Shown piece by piece: positions 21,086 through 32,158 of a stretch of DNA of 64,000 nucleotides. This DNA is from Campanula takesimana (Eukaryota > Streptophyta > Magnoliopsida > Asterales > Campanulaceae). The position numbers and the translations under genes are program-made. The DNA lies in contig JAOWBW010001805.1 in the NCBI GenBank assembly GCA_026119855.1, forward strand, positions 62,001 to 126,000, read 5' to 3'. Numbering within the stretch: the stretch's first letter is position 1; each line of letters opens with the position of its first letter. The notes below the pieces were generated by a model, which ran no database searches, was not told where the DNA came from, and worked only from the letters and a program-made list of their open reading frames with translations.

Positions 21086-22375
21086 TTCACCAATGAACTT
21101 CTTAATCCAACCAGCCTCTTTAGCAGCATCAGATCCAGCTATATACTCAGCTTCAATTGTAGAATCAGCTACGGTACTCTACTTAGAACTCTTTTAGCTT
21201 ACAGCACCACCATTAAGCATAAACACAAATCTAGATTGCGATCTTGAATCACCCTTTTCGGTTTGGAAGCTTGCATCCGTGTAACCATTTACAACGAGAT
21301 CATCTTCCATTCCTCCATATATCAAGAATGAATCTTTAGTCCTTCGCAAGTACTTAAGAATCATCTTGACAGCAATCCAGTGACTCTCACCAGGATCCGA
21401 TTGATATCTACTCGTCATGCTCAAAGTATAAGAGACATCGGGTCTAGTACATATCATGATATAAATGACGGATCCAATTGCAGAAGCATATGGGATTCCA
21501 TTCATTGTCTCACACTCATCAGTTGTCTTAGGACACTGACTCTTGCTTAGAGTTATGCCATATAAAACTGGGATTCCATTCGGGTCTATCGCGATAGATC
21601 TTTATGCCAATGATGTAAGCAGCTTATCCCATATCTTTCATTGAGAAACACTTTCCTAACCAAGTCTTTACAGACTGAAGTGCAGAAATGTCATTTCTAA
21701 TGAGCAATATGTCATCAACATATAATAATACTTCGCCCCCACTAATTTTCTTGTATACAAAAGATTCATCTTTATTCTTGATGAAGCCAAACTCTTTGGC
21801 TGATTCATCAAATCGAAGATTCCAACTCCTAGAGGCTTGCTTCAATCCATAGATGGATCTTTGTAACTTGCATACTTTGTTAGAATTATTTGGATTAACA
21901 AATCCTTCAGGTTGTGTCATATAGACATCCTCAAGTAAGTTCTTGTTAAGGAACGCTATTTTGACATCCATTTGCCATATTTCATAGTCATAATATGTAG
22001 CTATGGCAAGTATAATTCTTATAGACTTGATCATTGATACGGGTGAAAAGGTTTCATCATAGTCAATACCATGAATCTACCTATAGCCTTTTACTACAAG
22101 TCTAGCTTTATAAGTATGAACCTTTCCATCCATATCAGTTTTCTTTTGAAAACCCATTTTCATCCTATGGTTTTTACACCTTCGGGTGCATCTATCAAGT
22201 TCCAAACTTGATTATCATACATAGATTTAATTTCAGATTCTATGGCTCTAAGCCATTTATCCGAATCAGGAGCGGTCATCGCTTCATGGTAGGAAGTAGG
22301 TTCATCATTATCAATGATTTCTACTTCATTGCTATCCGTCATGAGAAATCCATATCTCTCAGGTTCGGATCGCAC
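21086..22375 (-). pseudogene. element A reverse transcriptase and RNase H (broken)
   Basis: Fragments read on the minus strand: 22375-22160 is the RT N-terminus (SYHEAMTAPDSDKW), and 22034-21624 is core RT with WQMDVKIAFLN, YGLKQASRSWN and the catalytic LLYVDDILLI. The stretch 21505-21086 is the RT/RNase H junction (GSVIYIMICTRPDVSY, YTDASFQTEKGDSRSQSRFVFMLNGGAVSW-type). Frameshifts lie near 22090 and 21560. The RNase H C-terminus is missing. The copia YVDD box is intact. Confidence 0.9.
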
Positions 22376-22591
22376 CCTACCAGTTTTGCGAGGAACTTGT
22401 GTATTCTAAATGGGTTCCTCAACTCCTTGTGAAACTTGTTCAGATTCAACGACCGGTTCTATGTTGTTTTTGGGTTCTCTAACATTTTTTAGATTAATTT
22501 TACTCCCACTAATTCCTTTAAAGAGAAACTCTTTCTCTAGAAAGGTACAATGCTGGGCAACAAACACTTTATTTTCCGCGCGGTTGTAAAA

Positions 22592-23309
22592 TTAATATCC
22601 CTTTGTTTCCTTAGGGTAACCTACAAAAATACATTTTTCAGATTTTGGTGCAAGTTTGTCAGAGATAAGTCTCTTAACATAAGCCTCACAACCCAAAATT
22701 CTCATGAAAGAAAGACAAGGTTTCTTTCCAGTCCATATCTCATATGGGGTCTTATGAACTGATTTAGATGGGACTCTATTTAGTGTTAAGGTAGCAGTTT
22801 CTAGTGCATGTCCCCAGAAGGATAAATGAAGATCAACTTGGCTCATCATCGAGCGGACCATAACCAATAAATTCCTATTTCTTCTCTCAGATACACCATT
22901 CCATTGTGGTGTTCCAAGGGGAGTTAATTGTGAAACAATTCCACAATCTTTAAGATGATTGTCAAATTCTTGGCTTAAATATTCTCCACTACGATCTGAT
23001 TGAAGTGCTTTAATAGTTTTGCCAAATTGGTTTTGTACTTCTTTTTGAAATATTCTAAATATTTCAAAAGATTCACTTTTGCTTTTCATTAAGTAGACAT
23101 AGCTATATCTACTAAAATCATCAGTGAATGTTATAAAGTATTGATATCCGCCCCTTGCATTGCTACTTAATGGTCCACATACATCATAATGTATAAGTCC
23201 CAATAAGTCACTTGCCCTTTCACTGCTCTTATTAAAAGGTGTCTTAGTCATCTTACCAAGTAAACAGGAGTCACAAGTTTCATATGATTCAAAATCATGT
23301 GAATCTAAA
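22592..23309 (-). CDS. element A integrase (copia type)
   Basis: A long open frame with CDSCLLGKMTKTPF (zinc-binding Cys pair), YDVCGPL (first catalytic Asp), LQSDRSGEY (second Asp, with Ser where Gly is usual), NGVSERRNRNLL (catalytic Glu) and the C-terminal GCEAYV and FVGYPKETKGY signature. Integrase inserts the cDNA into the host genome. The upstream His-containing part of the zinc finger lies beyond the solo LTR, at about 25960-26010. The frame runs a few codons into the LTR, which is spurious. Confidence 0.9.
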
Positions 23310-23403
23310 TGTAACACCCGCAATTTTTATTTATTTATTTAATTATTTGGTAACATTAACTTAGTAAATAAAAAATTAGAATTAATAAGTTAATTAATGA
23401 GTG

Positions 23404-23480
23404 GGCCGAAAGGAATGGGTTGGCCCGAAGGTTTAATTAATAAACCCAACCCAATTAATAAACCATCCAAAGTATAAATA
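23404..23480 (+). promoter_or_regulatory. solo LTR promoter: TGGGCC/GGCCC pair and TATA box
   Basis: GTGGGCCGAAAGG and TTGGCCCGAAGG lie about 40-70 bp before TATAAATA (23473-23480). TGGGCC/GGCCCA is the site II motif bound by plant TCP factors, which is an ordinary explanation here. Confidence 0.5.
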
Positions 23481-23836
23481 CTTGGGTTAGTGAAAATTAG
23501 GTTATTCTTCTTTATCAAAAAAAAAAAAAAAGGAAAAACAAAACCCTAAACCTACCCTAGCAGCCGCCGGCCAAGAAGGAGGAGAGAAGAAAATTTTCGC
23601 CATTGTTTTGGAAGAAGTAATCCGACCATTCTCAAGGTAATGCTAAATCCTACTCTCCAAAATTTGTTTCATTGAATTCGGATTAATAAATCATAAGTTA
23701 TGCATGTTTAAAAGAAATAATCGTTAGGGTTTTTGCATGCTAGTCAATTAATGGTGGGAATTTTAATGGTTAAATGCTTAGCTTTATTTTAAGTTGATTC
23801 TATGATCATGAAAGGGATGAATTCATATTTTAAGAA

Positions 23837-24092
23837 AGCTGTGAATAGTAATCTGCGATGAATAGTAAAATACGCTGTGAATAGTAAACTGAGTTTAAAA
23901 AAGCTGTGAATAGTAATCTGCGATGAATAGTAATTTACGCTGTGAATAGTAAACTGAGTTTAAAAAGCTGTGAATAGTAATCTGCGATGAATAGTAATTT
24001 ACGCTGTGAATAGTAAACTGAGTTTAAAAAAGCTGTGAATAGTAATCTGCGATGAATAGTAATTTACGCTGTGAATAGTGAACTGAGTTGGG
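23837..24092 (+). repeat. tandem array of about 65-bp units (4 copies)
   Basis: AGCTGTGAATAGTAATCTGC starts each of four nearly identical units of 64-65 bp. Each unit contains shorter TGAATAGTA subrepeats. It lies in the transcribed part of the solo LTR. Confidence 0.9.
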
Positions 24093-24467
24093 AATAGTGT
24101 TTCATGCGATTGACGAAAATCCTAAAAGCTATATAGTTTGGGTGTTGATTCTTGATTAAGGATGTTAAGAATTGGGACGGAAAGTTAGTGTTTTCGTTAA
24201 GTTTCTAATGGAAAGAAAACAAAATCGTTCAAAGTATTGTTAACAAGTTAGAAAATTAACTTGAGAAAATAGAATAGTACTTGGAAGACCTTGAAAATTA
24301 AAAAAGTTAACGAGAAAGGAAAAGACTAGAAGTTTCAGTTAGTTTCCTAACGGAAAAGGACTAAACTGAAAGGAATTAAAGTTAAAAGAAATAAAAAGGA
24401 AAACCTTGAAGTTAGAGGGGCCTAAGTGATTAAAAAAGAGAAACTTAGGGGACCTTATGAACAGAAC

Positions 24468-24760
24468 CAAAGTCCAAGGACCTTTCTGTAATTAAAGGAA
24501 AGTTGAAGGACTAATCTGCAATTAATCCAAAGTGGAAGGACTAAATTGCAATTGAATTAAAGTTGAAGGACTAATCTGCAATTAATCCAAAGTTGAAGGA
24601 CTAAATTGTAATTGAACTAAAGTTGAAGGACTAAATTACAATCAATCCAAAGTTGAAAGACCAATTTGCAATTAACCCAAAGTGGAGGGACCAAATTGTA
24701 ATTAAACCAAAGTTAGAGGACTTAATTGCAATTATATCAAGTTAAAGGACTGACTAGTAA
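24468..24760 (+). repeat. tandem array of about 32-bp units (about 9 copies)
   Basis: Units resemble AAAGTTGAAGGACTAAATTG followed by CAATTAATCC, with moderate divergence. No protein-coding character. Confidence 0.85.
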
Positions 24761-25959
24761 ATCAAAGTCAGAAACTTAAACGTAAAGAAAGAAGTAAAGA
24801 AGTAAAGAAGTTAAAACGCATCTCTCAATTAACTAAGTAGAAATAGTTAACAATGTAGAGAGTACTAAAGTAAATTACTCCGTGCCTTGTAGATTTGCAC
24901 AGAGAGGAGATTGCGAGGAAAAGCAATTCAGGTAAGGGATTACGTTCCTTACAGTATTTGAACTCCTGTTTATTGGAATTCTGTATTTTTCTAAAGTTAG
25001 CTATCAGTATGGCATGATAGTATTTGAATGAACTCTGCGTTATTGAACGTTCCTTGAAAGAATCTATACTTAGTGATGTTCCCATCGATCTACTAAGTAT
25101 CGAAGTTTGAAACTTGTATCACATACTTGTACCATGGTATGTTCTCAATTTTAACTTGTAAGTTAACCACTTACTCGTTAAGGCATCCAATGTCCAGTTA
25201 GAAAAGACATTGACAGACAGTCCAGTTAGAAAAGACTCGTCCTTAAACTAGGGATTGCATGAGTGATCACATGCCTTCTCTCAGGAATTGTCTGATTACA
25301 AGGATAATTCTAGACCCCGAGCATATGTGTGTGGATACCATATATGTTACGACCCACACTATTGGCTGAAGAAGCTAGGTGTATGAATTGTACCTTTGGC
25401 ATTGAGGTTATAATGTACGTTACCAAGGAATTGACGGAATTTGAATGAATCCCTTTGGATTGTAGTGCCATAATCCTTTGGAAGTAAAATCTTAAAAGTA
25501 ACACGACTGTATTGTTCTGCAGTCCTGAATCCAAAAGTAACTGAACCTATCTTTGTAAAAGTTATTCAAAGTATTCGTTCTGGTCGTCTCTCCTTAGTAA
25601 CCGGAGAGGCCACGTATGAACTTACTGAGCATTCGTTCGCTCATCCCTTCTCTATAAATTTTGTTTTCAGGATTTAAGTAGAAGGACAAGACAAGGAAAG
25701 CAGCCGTAAGAAGACGGTGGATTGAAGATTCTTAATTTAGTAGTTTTAAGTACATTTATTTTGATGTAAGTTGAAGTACATTAATGGTTAGGGTTGTTAC
25801 CTACCAAGACAAGTTTAAGTCACGCTTCCGCTATTGTTTTGAATTGATGGTTAAATAGGGGCCGTTGTGAACCCTAAATTGAAGTATTTATTATTGTTAT
25901 TTATGGATATTTAATGCCATTAAATGCTCAGATATTATAAGAAAATTCGGGGTGTTACA

Positions 25960-26640
25960 CTAAAAGTCCGTCCCTGTGGATTTTTGAGATACGCTTCTCA
26001 TTAATATGACCATGACGGAAATTCCACAAATAAGTGTGATTTACATCATTAGGTTTGGATTTATTATTTATATTATAGATATTATCATTATTTCCATTCT
26101 CAACATCACGGACATAAAGGCCATTAAATGAATTTGCAGTACAATAAAGCATATCATTTAAATAAATATAAAACTTCTTATTATCAATAATAAATTTAAA
26201 ACTTTCATTATCGAAACAAGAAATTGAAATGATATTTCTACTCAAATCCGAAACGTAGTAATAATTGTTCAAAACAAGAATTAAACCACTAGGTAAAATG
26301 ACTTCATAGATTCCTACGGCTAATGCAGCAACTCTTGCTCCATTCCCCACGCGTAGGTCTACTTCGCCATTTTTTAGTAGCCTCCTATTCTTTAGTGCCT
26401 GCACATTTAGACAAATGTGAGATCCACATCCGGTATCTAATACCTAGGAACTAGAAGTAGAAAGGAGTATATCTATAACATAGATACCTGAAGTAGAAGC
26501 AATCTCATTGCCCTTCTTCTTCTTCTTTTCTTCCATGTAAGCATTATATTTACACTTCCAATGACCAGTTTCATTGCAGTGGAAATAGACTGCATCCTTT
26601 TGAGAGTTGGGTTTAGCTACTACAGCATTGGCAACCTTTG
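25960..26640 (-). pseudogene. element A protease/GAG-pre-integrase and zinc-knuckle region
   Basis: The minus-strand frame 26404-25965 resembles the copia GAG_pre-integrase region (LVLNNYYYVSDLSRNIISIS, YLWNFRHGHINEKRI). The zinc-binding His segment is altered. The protease active-site region should be near 26420-26450 but is not clearly readable. At about 26545-26590 a degenerate knuckle YFHCNETGHWKCKYN lacks the regular CCHC spacing. The 3' end at 25964 is the solo LTR target duplication. Confidence 0.7.
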
Positions 26641-26646
26641 CCTTGC

Positions 26647-27348
26647 TTATTTTGGGTTTGACATCCTTTGCCTTTCCATTCCTTTTGCCTTATAGACCTT
26701 TCCTTCTTTTGAAACCACAAGCAAATGAGAAGCTTCCTTAATGATTTTCTTTTCTGTTGTCTTTAGCATCCCATGCAACTCAGACAGATATTTAGTCATA
26801 CCATGCATATTAAAGTTCATGACAAAATGATTATAGCTTTTAGGTAGTGAGTTCAAAATCATATCAGTTGCCAACTCAACAGGGATGGCATAGCCGAGCC
26901 TCTCTAGATGCTCAAAATGGGCCTTCATCTTCAAAACATGAGGACCCACTGACTGTCCTTCACACATCATGCATGAGGTCAAAGTAGCCATGATGTCGAA
27001 CCTTTCTTGCCTAGCTTGCTCTTGAAACATATCTTTCAACTGAGCGCCTATGTCATAGGCATCCAATTTTTCAAGATCCTTTTGAAGCTCATAACACATG
27101 GTAGCAAGCATGAGACAACTGACGTCACGAGAATCACTTTTGTGTTTTTTGTGAGCATCCTTGTCCGCCCTAGGGGCATTGGCAGCAGGTTCCTCAGGAA
27201 CGGGTTCATCAAGAATGTACAGCTTTTCTTCTTGCCTTAGAACAATTCTTAGGCTTCGGATCCAATCCATGAAGTTAGTACCATTCCCATGAAGTTTTTC
27301 CTTCTCAAAGATAGATCGCAATGATAGAGTTTGTGTGTTATTTGCCAT
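26647..27348 (-). CDS. element A Gag capsid region
   Basis: The 233-codon frame starts MANNTQTLSLRSIF. It contains the copia gag segments NFMDWIRSLRIVLRQEEKL, CLMLATMCYELQKDLE and ILNSLPKSYNHFVMNFNMHG, as in the UBN2/retrotran_gag families. Gag forms the cytoplasmic particle that packages the RNA. The start is supported by the about 1.4 kb leader to the primer-binding site. The frame ends before the zinc knuckle, probably by frameshift or stop. A relative in element D is at 37647-38300. Confidence 0.85.
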   Translation of the reverse strand: MANNTQTLSLRSIFEKEKLHGNGTNFMDWIRSLRIVLRQEEKLYILDEPVPEEPAANAPRADKDAHKKHKSDSRDVSCLMLATMCYELQKDLEKLDAYDIGAQLKDMFQEQARQERFDIMATLTSCMMCEGQSVGPHVLKMKAHFEHLERLGYAIPVELATDMILNSLPKSYNHFVMNFNMHGMTKYLSELHGMLKTTEKKIIKEASHLLVVSKEGKVYKAKGMERQRMSNPK

Positions 27349-27956
27349 TATCTACAAATTATGGAAACATGTAACTATACATAAGTACCAACTTAATTAA
27401 ACGTATTATTAATAGTATTTCATAAATACTCCCACTAAATTATATAACCTTCAGTATACAATATATGCACAATATAATTTAAATGGGCTAAAATCTATAT
27501 TTCACTTAACTTTGAGTCGGCTTTGGCACAACTGCTCAAAATAAGTTATTTGACAACTCTTTGTCAATCATATTGTATATGACTCTTAGATATTTTTATG
27601 AGATTTTAGACATCTTATATCTAACATGCTATAATCTCATCTGTGCCTTAGGCCCAAAACTGTTTTGATAGCCTAATTTAGTCAAACCATTTTAAATGTA
27701 TAGGAATCACTGTTTCCTCATCTTGCTCATAAATGAAAAGAATTAATCACCTTGCTTTGGTAGTGCCCACATAAAACTACCCATATACTTACAAGTGTTT
27801 TAATCATGGGTTGGCACATGACTTAAATTTTTGAGAAGGTTCAAACACTTAAAAGTTAATCAATTAACCGAGTTAATTTTATGTGACTTAATTCCATTAG
27901 TTATAGGATTAATTCTGAAATCGAATCAGCTGAGAATCTTGAAATTGAGAGCCCAA

Positions 27957-28073
27957 AACGTACGGCCGAAACTAAGCCAAAATGCAACCACTATTTCATA
28001 CTAAGATCAAGAAACCAAGTAATTATTCTACACGGCCGAAACTAAGCCAAAAGGCAACCAAAATTCCGTGTAG
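27957..28073 (-). repeat. tandem stem-loop repeats in element A leader
   Basis: Two copies of CCGAAACTAAGCCAAAA-GCAACCA. The second (28028-28073) is enclosed by perfect 8-bp arms CTACACGG (28028-28035) and CCGTGTAG (28066-28073), with an inner GCC-AAAA-GGC hairpin. The first (27957-28005) has a decayed right arm. Element D carries homologous repeats with different but still complementary arms. Confidence 0.75.
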
Positions 28074-28320
28074 AAAAGTAACTTGTTTCAAGATCCTTTA
28101 TTGTCTCATCAATCTCACAAATTACAGCAATCCAAAACTCTTTAGGATTCTGATTTATGCAATTTTTCTGGATTTTTTTAATTGAAGTATGTTTCAGGAA
28201 ACACGGTTTCGAAAACCAGCCATCTGAACCAGATTCAATTCCAGATTCGAATTCTGCAAAAGATTTACAGAAGAATCTGAACACCAAAAAAAAGAACGTA
28301 TTCTGGGAGCTTCCAAAACC

Positions 28321-28332
28321 ATCCGTACGGAT
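28321..28332 (-). repeat. leader copy of palindrome ATCCGTACGGAT
   Basis: Perfect 12-bp palindrome about 400 bp downstream of the primer-binding site in element orientation. Identical to the two U3 copies at 29246-29257 and 29286-29297. Confidence 0.85.
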
Positions 28333-28735
28333 CCTTTAGGTAGGATCTCAGGTTTCCAATTTTTTCAGAAATTTCCAGATTCGATTAATCTCAATTTCCT
28401 GTTCTTGGATAATCAGATTAAATAACACGAATTTACAGATAACGAATTTTAACAAATTTAATCTATATAATCAATAACAAAATTATTCCACATACAAATT
28501 AGATATAGATCATCAATAAACATAATCCAATTATAACATGATAATCTAAACATGCGATTATGCATACAAATTCAACTAATATTATAATCACATAATCCCA
28601 TCAATAACTAGCATGCAAATTTTATCTCATATAAAATCACATCATATAAATTCATCTTACCATGATCATAGCAATTAAATGATCTAATTAAATAATTATA
28701 TCATGATAATATTAGAACTACTGATCATAAACGGG

Positions 28736-28747
28736 GCTCTGATACCA
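28736..28747 (-). promoter_or_regulatory. primer-binding site of element A (tRNA-iMet)
   Basis: On the minus strand TGGTATCAGAGC follows the LTR end ...ACCCAACA with one base between. This is the common plant copia site complementary to initiator tRNA-Met. Confidence 0.93.
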
Positions 28748-28748
28748 T

Positions 28749-30128
28749 TGTTGGGTTTCGAGCAATCATGCGCAGCGGAAGACATTACATGAAGAAACCC
28801 AAAGCCTAGATCCATTATGATCAATAATTCATAATATGTAAGATGAAAGAAACTAACCCTTTTAGATCAAAATATGAAACATTCGATTTAGATGCTAAGA
28901 TGAGCACCCTCTACCGGTGATCCACACGTTGAACGGATTCAAGAACTCTTCTTGACTTGACTGCTAGGTCCTTTGGATTGAAAAACTTGATGAAGAACGA
29001 TTCTTCAATTTCTCCCTTTGATTATTAGTGTTTGATGATTGAGAATAATCAAACCTAATAACCTTAGTATAATATGTGTATTTTCTCTTTCCAAGAAAGA
29101 AGTTATGATTTCACAAATTAATACTCAAGGTATTTTTCTTGACTGCACACACATTAATATATACTAGGGATTAACCTAATTTCAGTAGGTTAAAGGATTT
29201 ATTTTCCAAAAAGAAAACTGGCAAAACCAGTCCGCCGGCCAAACCATCCGTACGGATTGGTTGGCCGCGTCCTAGTTTCCAAAGCATCCGTACGGATGTT
29301 TGTGATGGCGGTCTAGTTTTCCGTTCTGTGTGTGTGACCCAATAGGACTATACTAAGTTGAAAACGAGTCCGGACCATTCAGACCTCGTAAGTCATAAGC
29401 GGATTCTAGCTAGCCATTATGACTACCCAATTAGCATAACTTTGAAAACCCAAAGTTTCCTAAAATAGAACATATCACAATCTCTTTGTTACACGATGTC
29501 TATTGAACGTAAGCTGTGGTCAATAGTCAACTTACTTTGTTCAATGCTTTCTCGATCCCGAATGTATTGATAATATAAATGACATTGATCCAATCAATTC
29601 ATTTGAGCATGGCCATGTATTTCATCAATACCATTCATCGAGTGGTTCAAGCTTGACATCTCTCTTGACGAGGAACAAATCCCTTCTTGGCTTACTCTTC
29701 CCTACATGATTCCGATTATGCCAATCATATCATTTATAGCTACCCGATTAAAGGTAATGTTTGAATATGTCAAACGTAATGTTCATCATGTGAAAGACTT
29801 TAATAACCTCAGGTCTAAAGATTCAAGTGATATAACTAAATGAGATTTAATTATGACATTTGACCATGACATAAATCTCATAAGGGGTCAGTCCAATATT
29901 TGTTCTCCAACAAATGCCCATAAGTCTAATCGTATCGTATACACATAATCATCATATGATTATCCATTAAACTGATACTAGTAATTAATCATAATTACTA
30001 GGGATGAAGATTATTATAATTAAAATGTAAACTATATAATAATCAAACATTCAATATCTTTATTAAAGCATAAAACAAATGATAACATTAATCGTTCAAA
30101 TAAAGTGCCTAGGGCATACACACCAACA
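28749..30128 (-). repeat. 5' LTR of element A (1380 bp)
   Basis: On the minus strand it starts TGTTGGTGTGTATGCC and ends GAAACCCAACA. It is followed by the primer-binding site. Related to the LTRs of element D but clearly more diverged. A palindrome module is at 29237-29298 and a TATA box at 29155-29167. Confidence 0.9.
29155..29298 (-). promoter_or_regulatory. element A U3: CCGTACGG palindromes and TATA box
   Basis: 29237-29266 is an imperfect 30-bp palindrome (GGCC at both ends, ATCCGTACGGAT core, two mismatched position pairs). 29285-29298 is a perfect 14-bp palindrome CATCCGTACGGATG. On the minus strand a TATATATTA box (29155-29167) lies about 80 bp downstream of the module. Confidence 0.75.
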
Positions 30129-30630
30129 CATACACTTTATAGACTTAGCATCTAATTTATTTCTATCAGCAGAATCAATATGAACATATGAAACGTAGTC
30201 AAATATGCGAAGAAATGACAGATTTACCTGCTTGCCACTCCATGCCTCCTCTGGAATCTCGTTCCCCAATGGTACTGAAGGTCCCCTATTGATCAAGAAA
30301 GCCATCGTGTCAACCGCATATGCCCAAAACATCTTCGGAAGTCCACACTTCAACCTCATACTTCTAGCCCACTCGTTCAATGTCCCGTTCATCCTTTCTG
30401 CAACCCCGTTATGTTGAGGTGTCCCCTTAGGGGTTTTTACCATATGAATATCATTTGCATCACAATATTCCTTGAACTCCACGAGCTCATACTCGCCACC
30501 ATTATCTGACCTCAAGCATTTAACCTTGAGTCCCGTCTGTGTCTCTACCAAGGCCTTCCACTTCTTAAACACCCTGAAAGCTTCATCTTTCCCCTTTAAA
30601 AAGTAAACCTAGACCTTCCTTGTAGAATCA
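30129..30630 (-). pseudogene. element B integrase core, truncated
   Basis: The minus-strand frame contains LKVKCLRSDNGGEY (second catalytic Asp), PQHNGVAERMNGTL (catalytic Glu region), MFWAYAVDTMAFLINRGPS and the start of the C-terminal HIDSADRNKLDAKSIKC motif. It is cut by element A's LTR, so the last residues of the open frame are spurious. The first catalytic Asp lies in the upstream fragment (HMDLWRPAQ, about 30660). Confidence 0.88.
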
Positions 30631-31260
30631 TCAATGAAGTACACCTAGAGAAGTTACCTGAGCTGGTCTCCACAAATCCATGTGAACCAATTCTAACTTT
30701 GTTTCCCTCAAAGCCCTACCTGTCCTCAAGAAATTACTCCTCACTTGTTTGCCAAACACATAGTCTTTGAAAATCCCCACGTCGACTGTCTTCAAATACG
30801 GTAGTCTTCCATTTGAGCAAAGTACCCACATCCCTTTCTCACTCATGTGACCCAGTCGACAGTGCCACAGATCTGTATCACCCTTAGCTGATGGTACCGC
30901 GATACTATCCTTGGTGTTGTTTGCCAAATACAATGTACCCTCCTTATTACCTTGAGCGACCTCAGAATCTATTTTGGTAATAACCCAGTTCCTGCAGCTA
31001 AAAGTTACCATGCAACCTTCTTCATCCAGCTGCCCAACTGATAACAGGTTCTTTTTAAACCCAAAATGTGTCTGACCCCGTGTAGATGTAGAACCTTCCC
31101 ATCCGATGCTCCTATTCTAACATCCCCCTTCCCCTTGATATCTAAAGGCTCGCCATCCGCCAGATAGACCTTTCCGAAATCACCAGAAGTATAATTTTTC
31201 ATCTCCTCTGCATGCCCACATGAGTGGAATGATGCCCCTGAATCCAGCACCCATGATTCT
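30631..31260 (-). pseudogene. element B protease and GAG-pre-integrase
   Basis: 31250-31005 holds the aspartic protease active site LDSGASFHS, the family-typical DSGAS triad. 31011-30631 holds GTLYLANNT and DLWHCRLGHMSEKGM, the HxxxH-containing GAG_pre-integrase/zinc segment, then the integrase N-terminus. The two frames overlap by 7 bases, indicating an indel. Protease would cut the Gag-Pol polyprotein. Confidence 0.87.
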
Positions 31261-31319
31261 ATTGCACTAGTAACACTCAGAACCTATACATCTTCACCCT
31301 CAGTTACCACATTCGCTGA

Positions 31320-32104
31320 TTTATCCCCTCGCCTGGGATAATCCCTTTTGTAGTGTCCTAACTCCTTACAATGATAACATTAACCGATGCCTTCGTGACC
31401 CTTGGTCTATCTTTGTTCTCCACAGGCTTACCCTTATGACTGGTTACGCTTTCCCTTGATTCCGTTCTCCCTTTGTTGCTAGAACCCGGCCTTTCCTTAC
31501 TAGTCGTAGCCAAATCCGATCCCGAAGTAGACGGTGTCCCCAACTTCTTCATACGATTTTCCTCGCTCTGAAGTAGATCCTTGACATCATCAAACTTCAA
31601 TTTATTTTTACCCACTGAAGCACTTAACGCTGTCACCATCCCGCTCCAACTTGCTGGTAAGGATTCTAGCAAAACCAAAGCATGAACCTCATCACCGAAA
31701 GTAATCTCCAACGCAGCCAATGAGTCTATAACATCCATATACTCATCGATGTGTTTATCTAATGATCCTCCCTCTTGCATCTTGAGATTCCCCATCTTGT
31801 GAATCAAATCAATCTTGTTGACTGCATATGGTGTTTCAAATCTCTAAATAACATACTCAATTAGCTCCTTAGTGGTCTTAGCCTTCGTGGTGGTTTTAGA
31901 GATTCACTTCGACAAAGTACATCTAATCACCCCTAGGGTTTTCCTATCCAAGATATCCCAATCTTCCTATTTTTCGCCTTCAGGTTTGACTCCCAATAGA
32001 GGTTTATAGAAATCCTTACCATGCAAGAGATCTTCTATCTGAATCCTCCAAAACCCGTAGTCAGAACCATCGAACTTCTCTACCGCTTGTTTATCCTTGC
32101 CCAT
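31320..32104 (-). pseudogene. element B Gag with CCHC knuckle (broken)
   Basis: The ATG at 32104 starts MGKDKQAVEKFDGSDYGFW. Coding shifts frame around 31810-31966, where stops occur. It resumes at 31807-31358 with GGSLDKHIDEYMDVIDSL and LLESLPASWSGMVTAL, typical of copia UBN2 gag. Near 31370-31330 another frame gives CYHCKELGHYKRDYP, a zinc knuckle whose last Cys is replaced by Tyr. Confidence 0.85.
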
Positions 32105-32143
32105 TCTTGACTGCTTGAATAAACTCTTGGCTCGTATAACTAG

Positions 32144-32157
32144 AGCTCTAATGCTAA
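32144..32157 (-). promoter_or_regulatory. degenerate primer-binding site of element B
   Basis: Minus strand TTAGCATTAGAGCT stands where TTGGTATCAGAGCT is expected, directly after the LTR end CCACAACA. Changes G-to-A and C-to-T fit decay. Confidence 0.65.
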
Positions 32158-32158
32158 T

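Larger units (their letters stand above)
23310..25959 (+). mobile_element. solo LTR, Tekay/Del-like gypsy (2650 bp)
   Basis: It starts TGTAACACCCG and ends CGGGGTGTTACA, so the termini are inverted repeats. CTAAA flanks both sides (23305-23309 and 25960-25964). Removing it restores the integrase frame of element A. No internal retroelement domain is present. A TATA box (TATAAATA, 23473-23480) supports plus orientation. It contains two tandem arrays, at 23837-24092 and 24468-24760. Confidence 0.92.
27349..28735 (-). other. element A 5' leader (non-coding)
   Basis: About 1.4 kb between primer-binding site and gag. It holds a pair of stem-loop repeats (27957-28073) and one 12-bp palindrome ATCCGTACGGAT at 28321-28332 that recurs twice in the LTR. 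Nothing else coding is seen. Confidence 0.65.
21086..30128 (-). mobile_element. Ty1/copia element A, 3' end missing, split by solo LTR
   Basis: From right to left on the minus strand it has 5' LTR (30128-28749), iMet primer-binding site, leader, gag, protease region, integrase, RT and RNase H. The order gag-PR-IN-RT-RH is diagnostic of Ty1/copia. The 3' end of RNase H and the 3' LTR are missing at 21086, where an Ogre-like LTR begins. A solo LTR (23310-25959) sits within integrase. Its 5' LTR cuts into integrase of element B, so A inserted into B or recombined with it. Confidence 0.9.
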
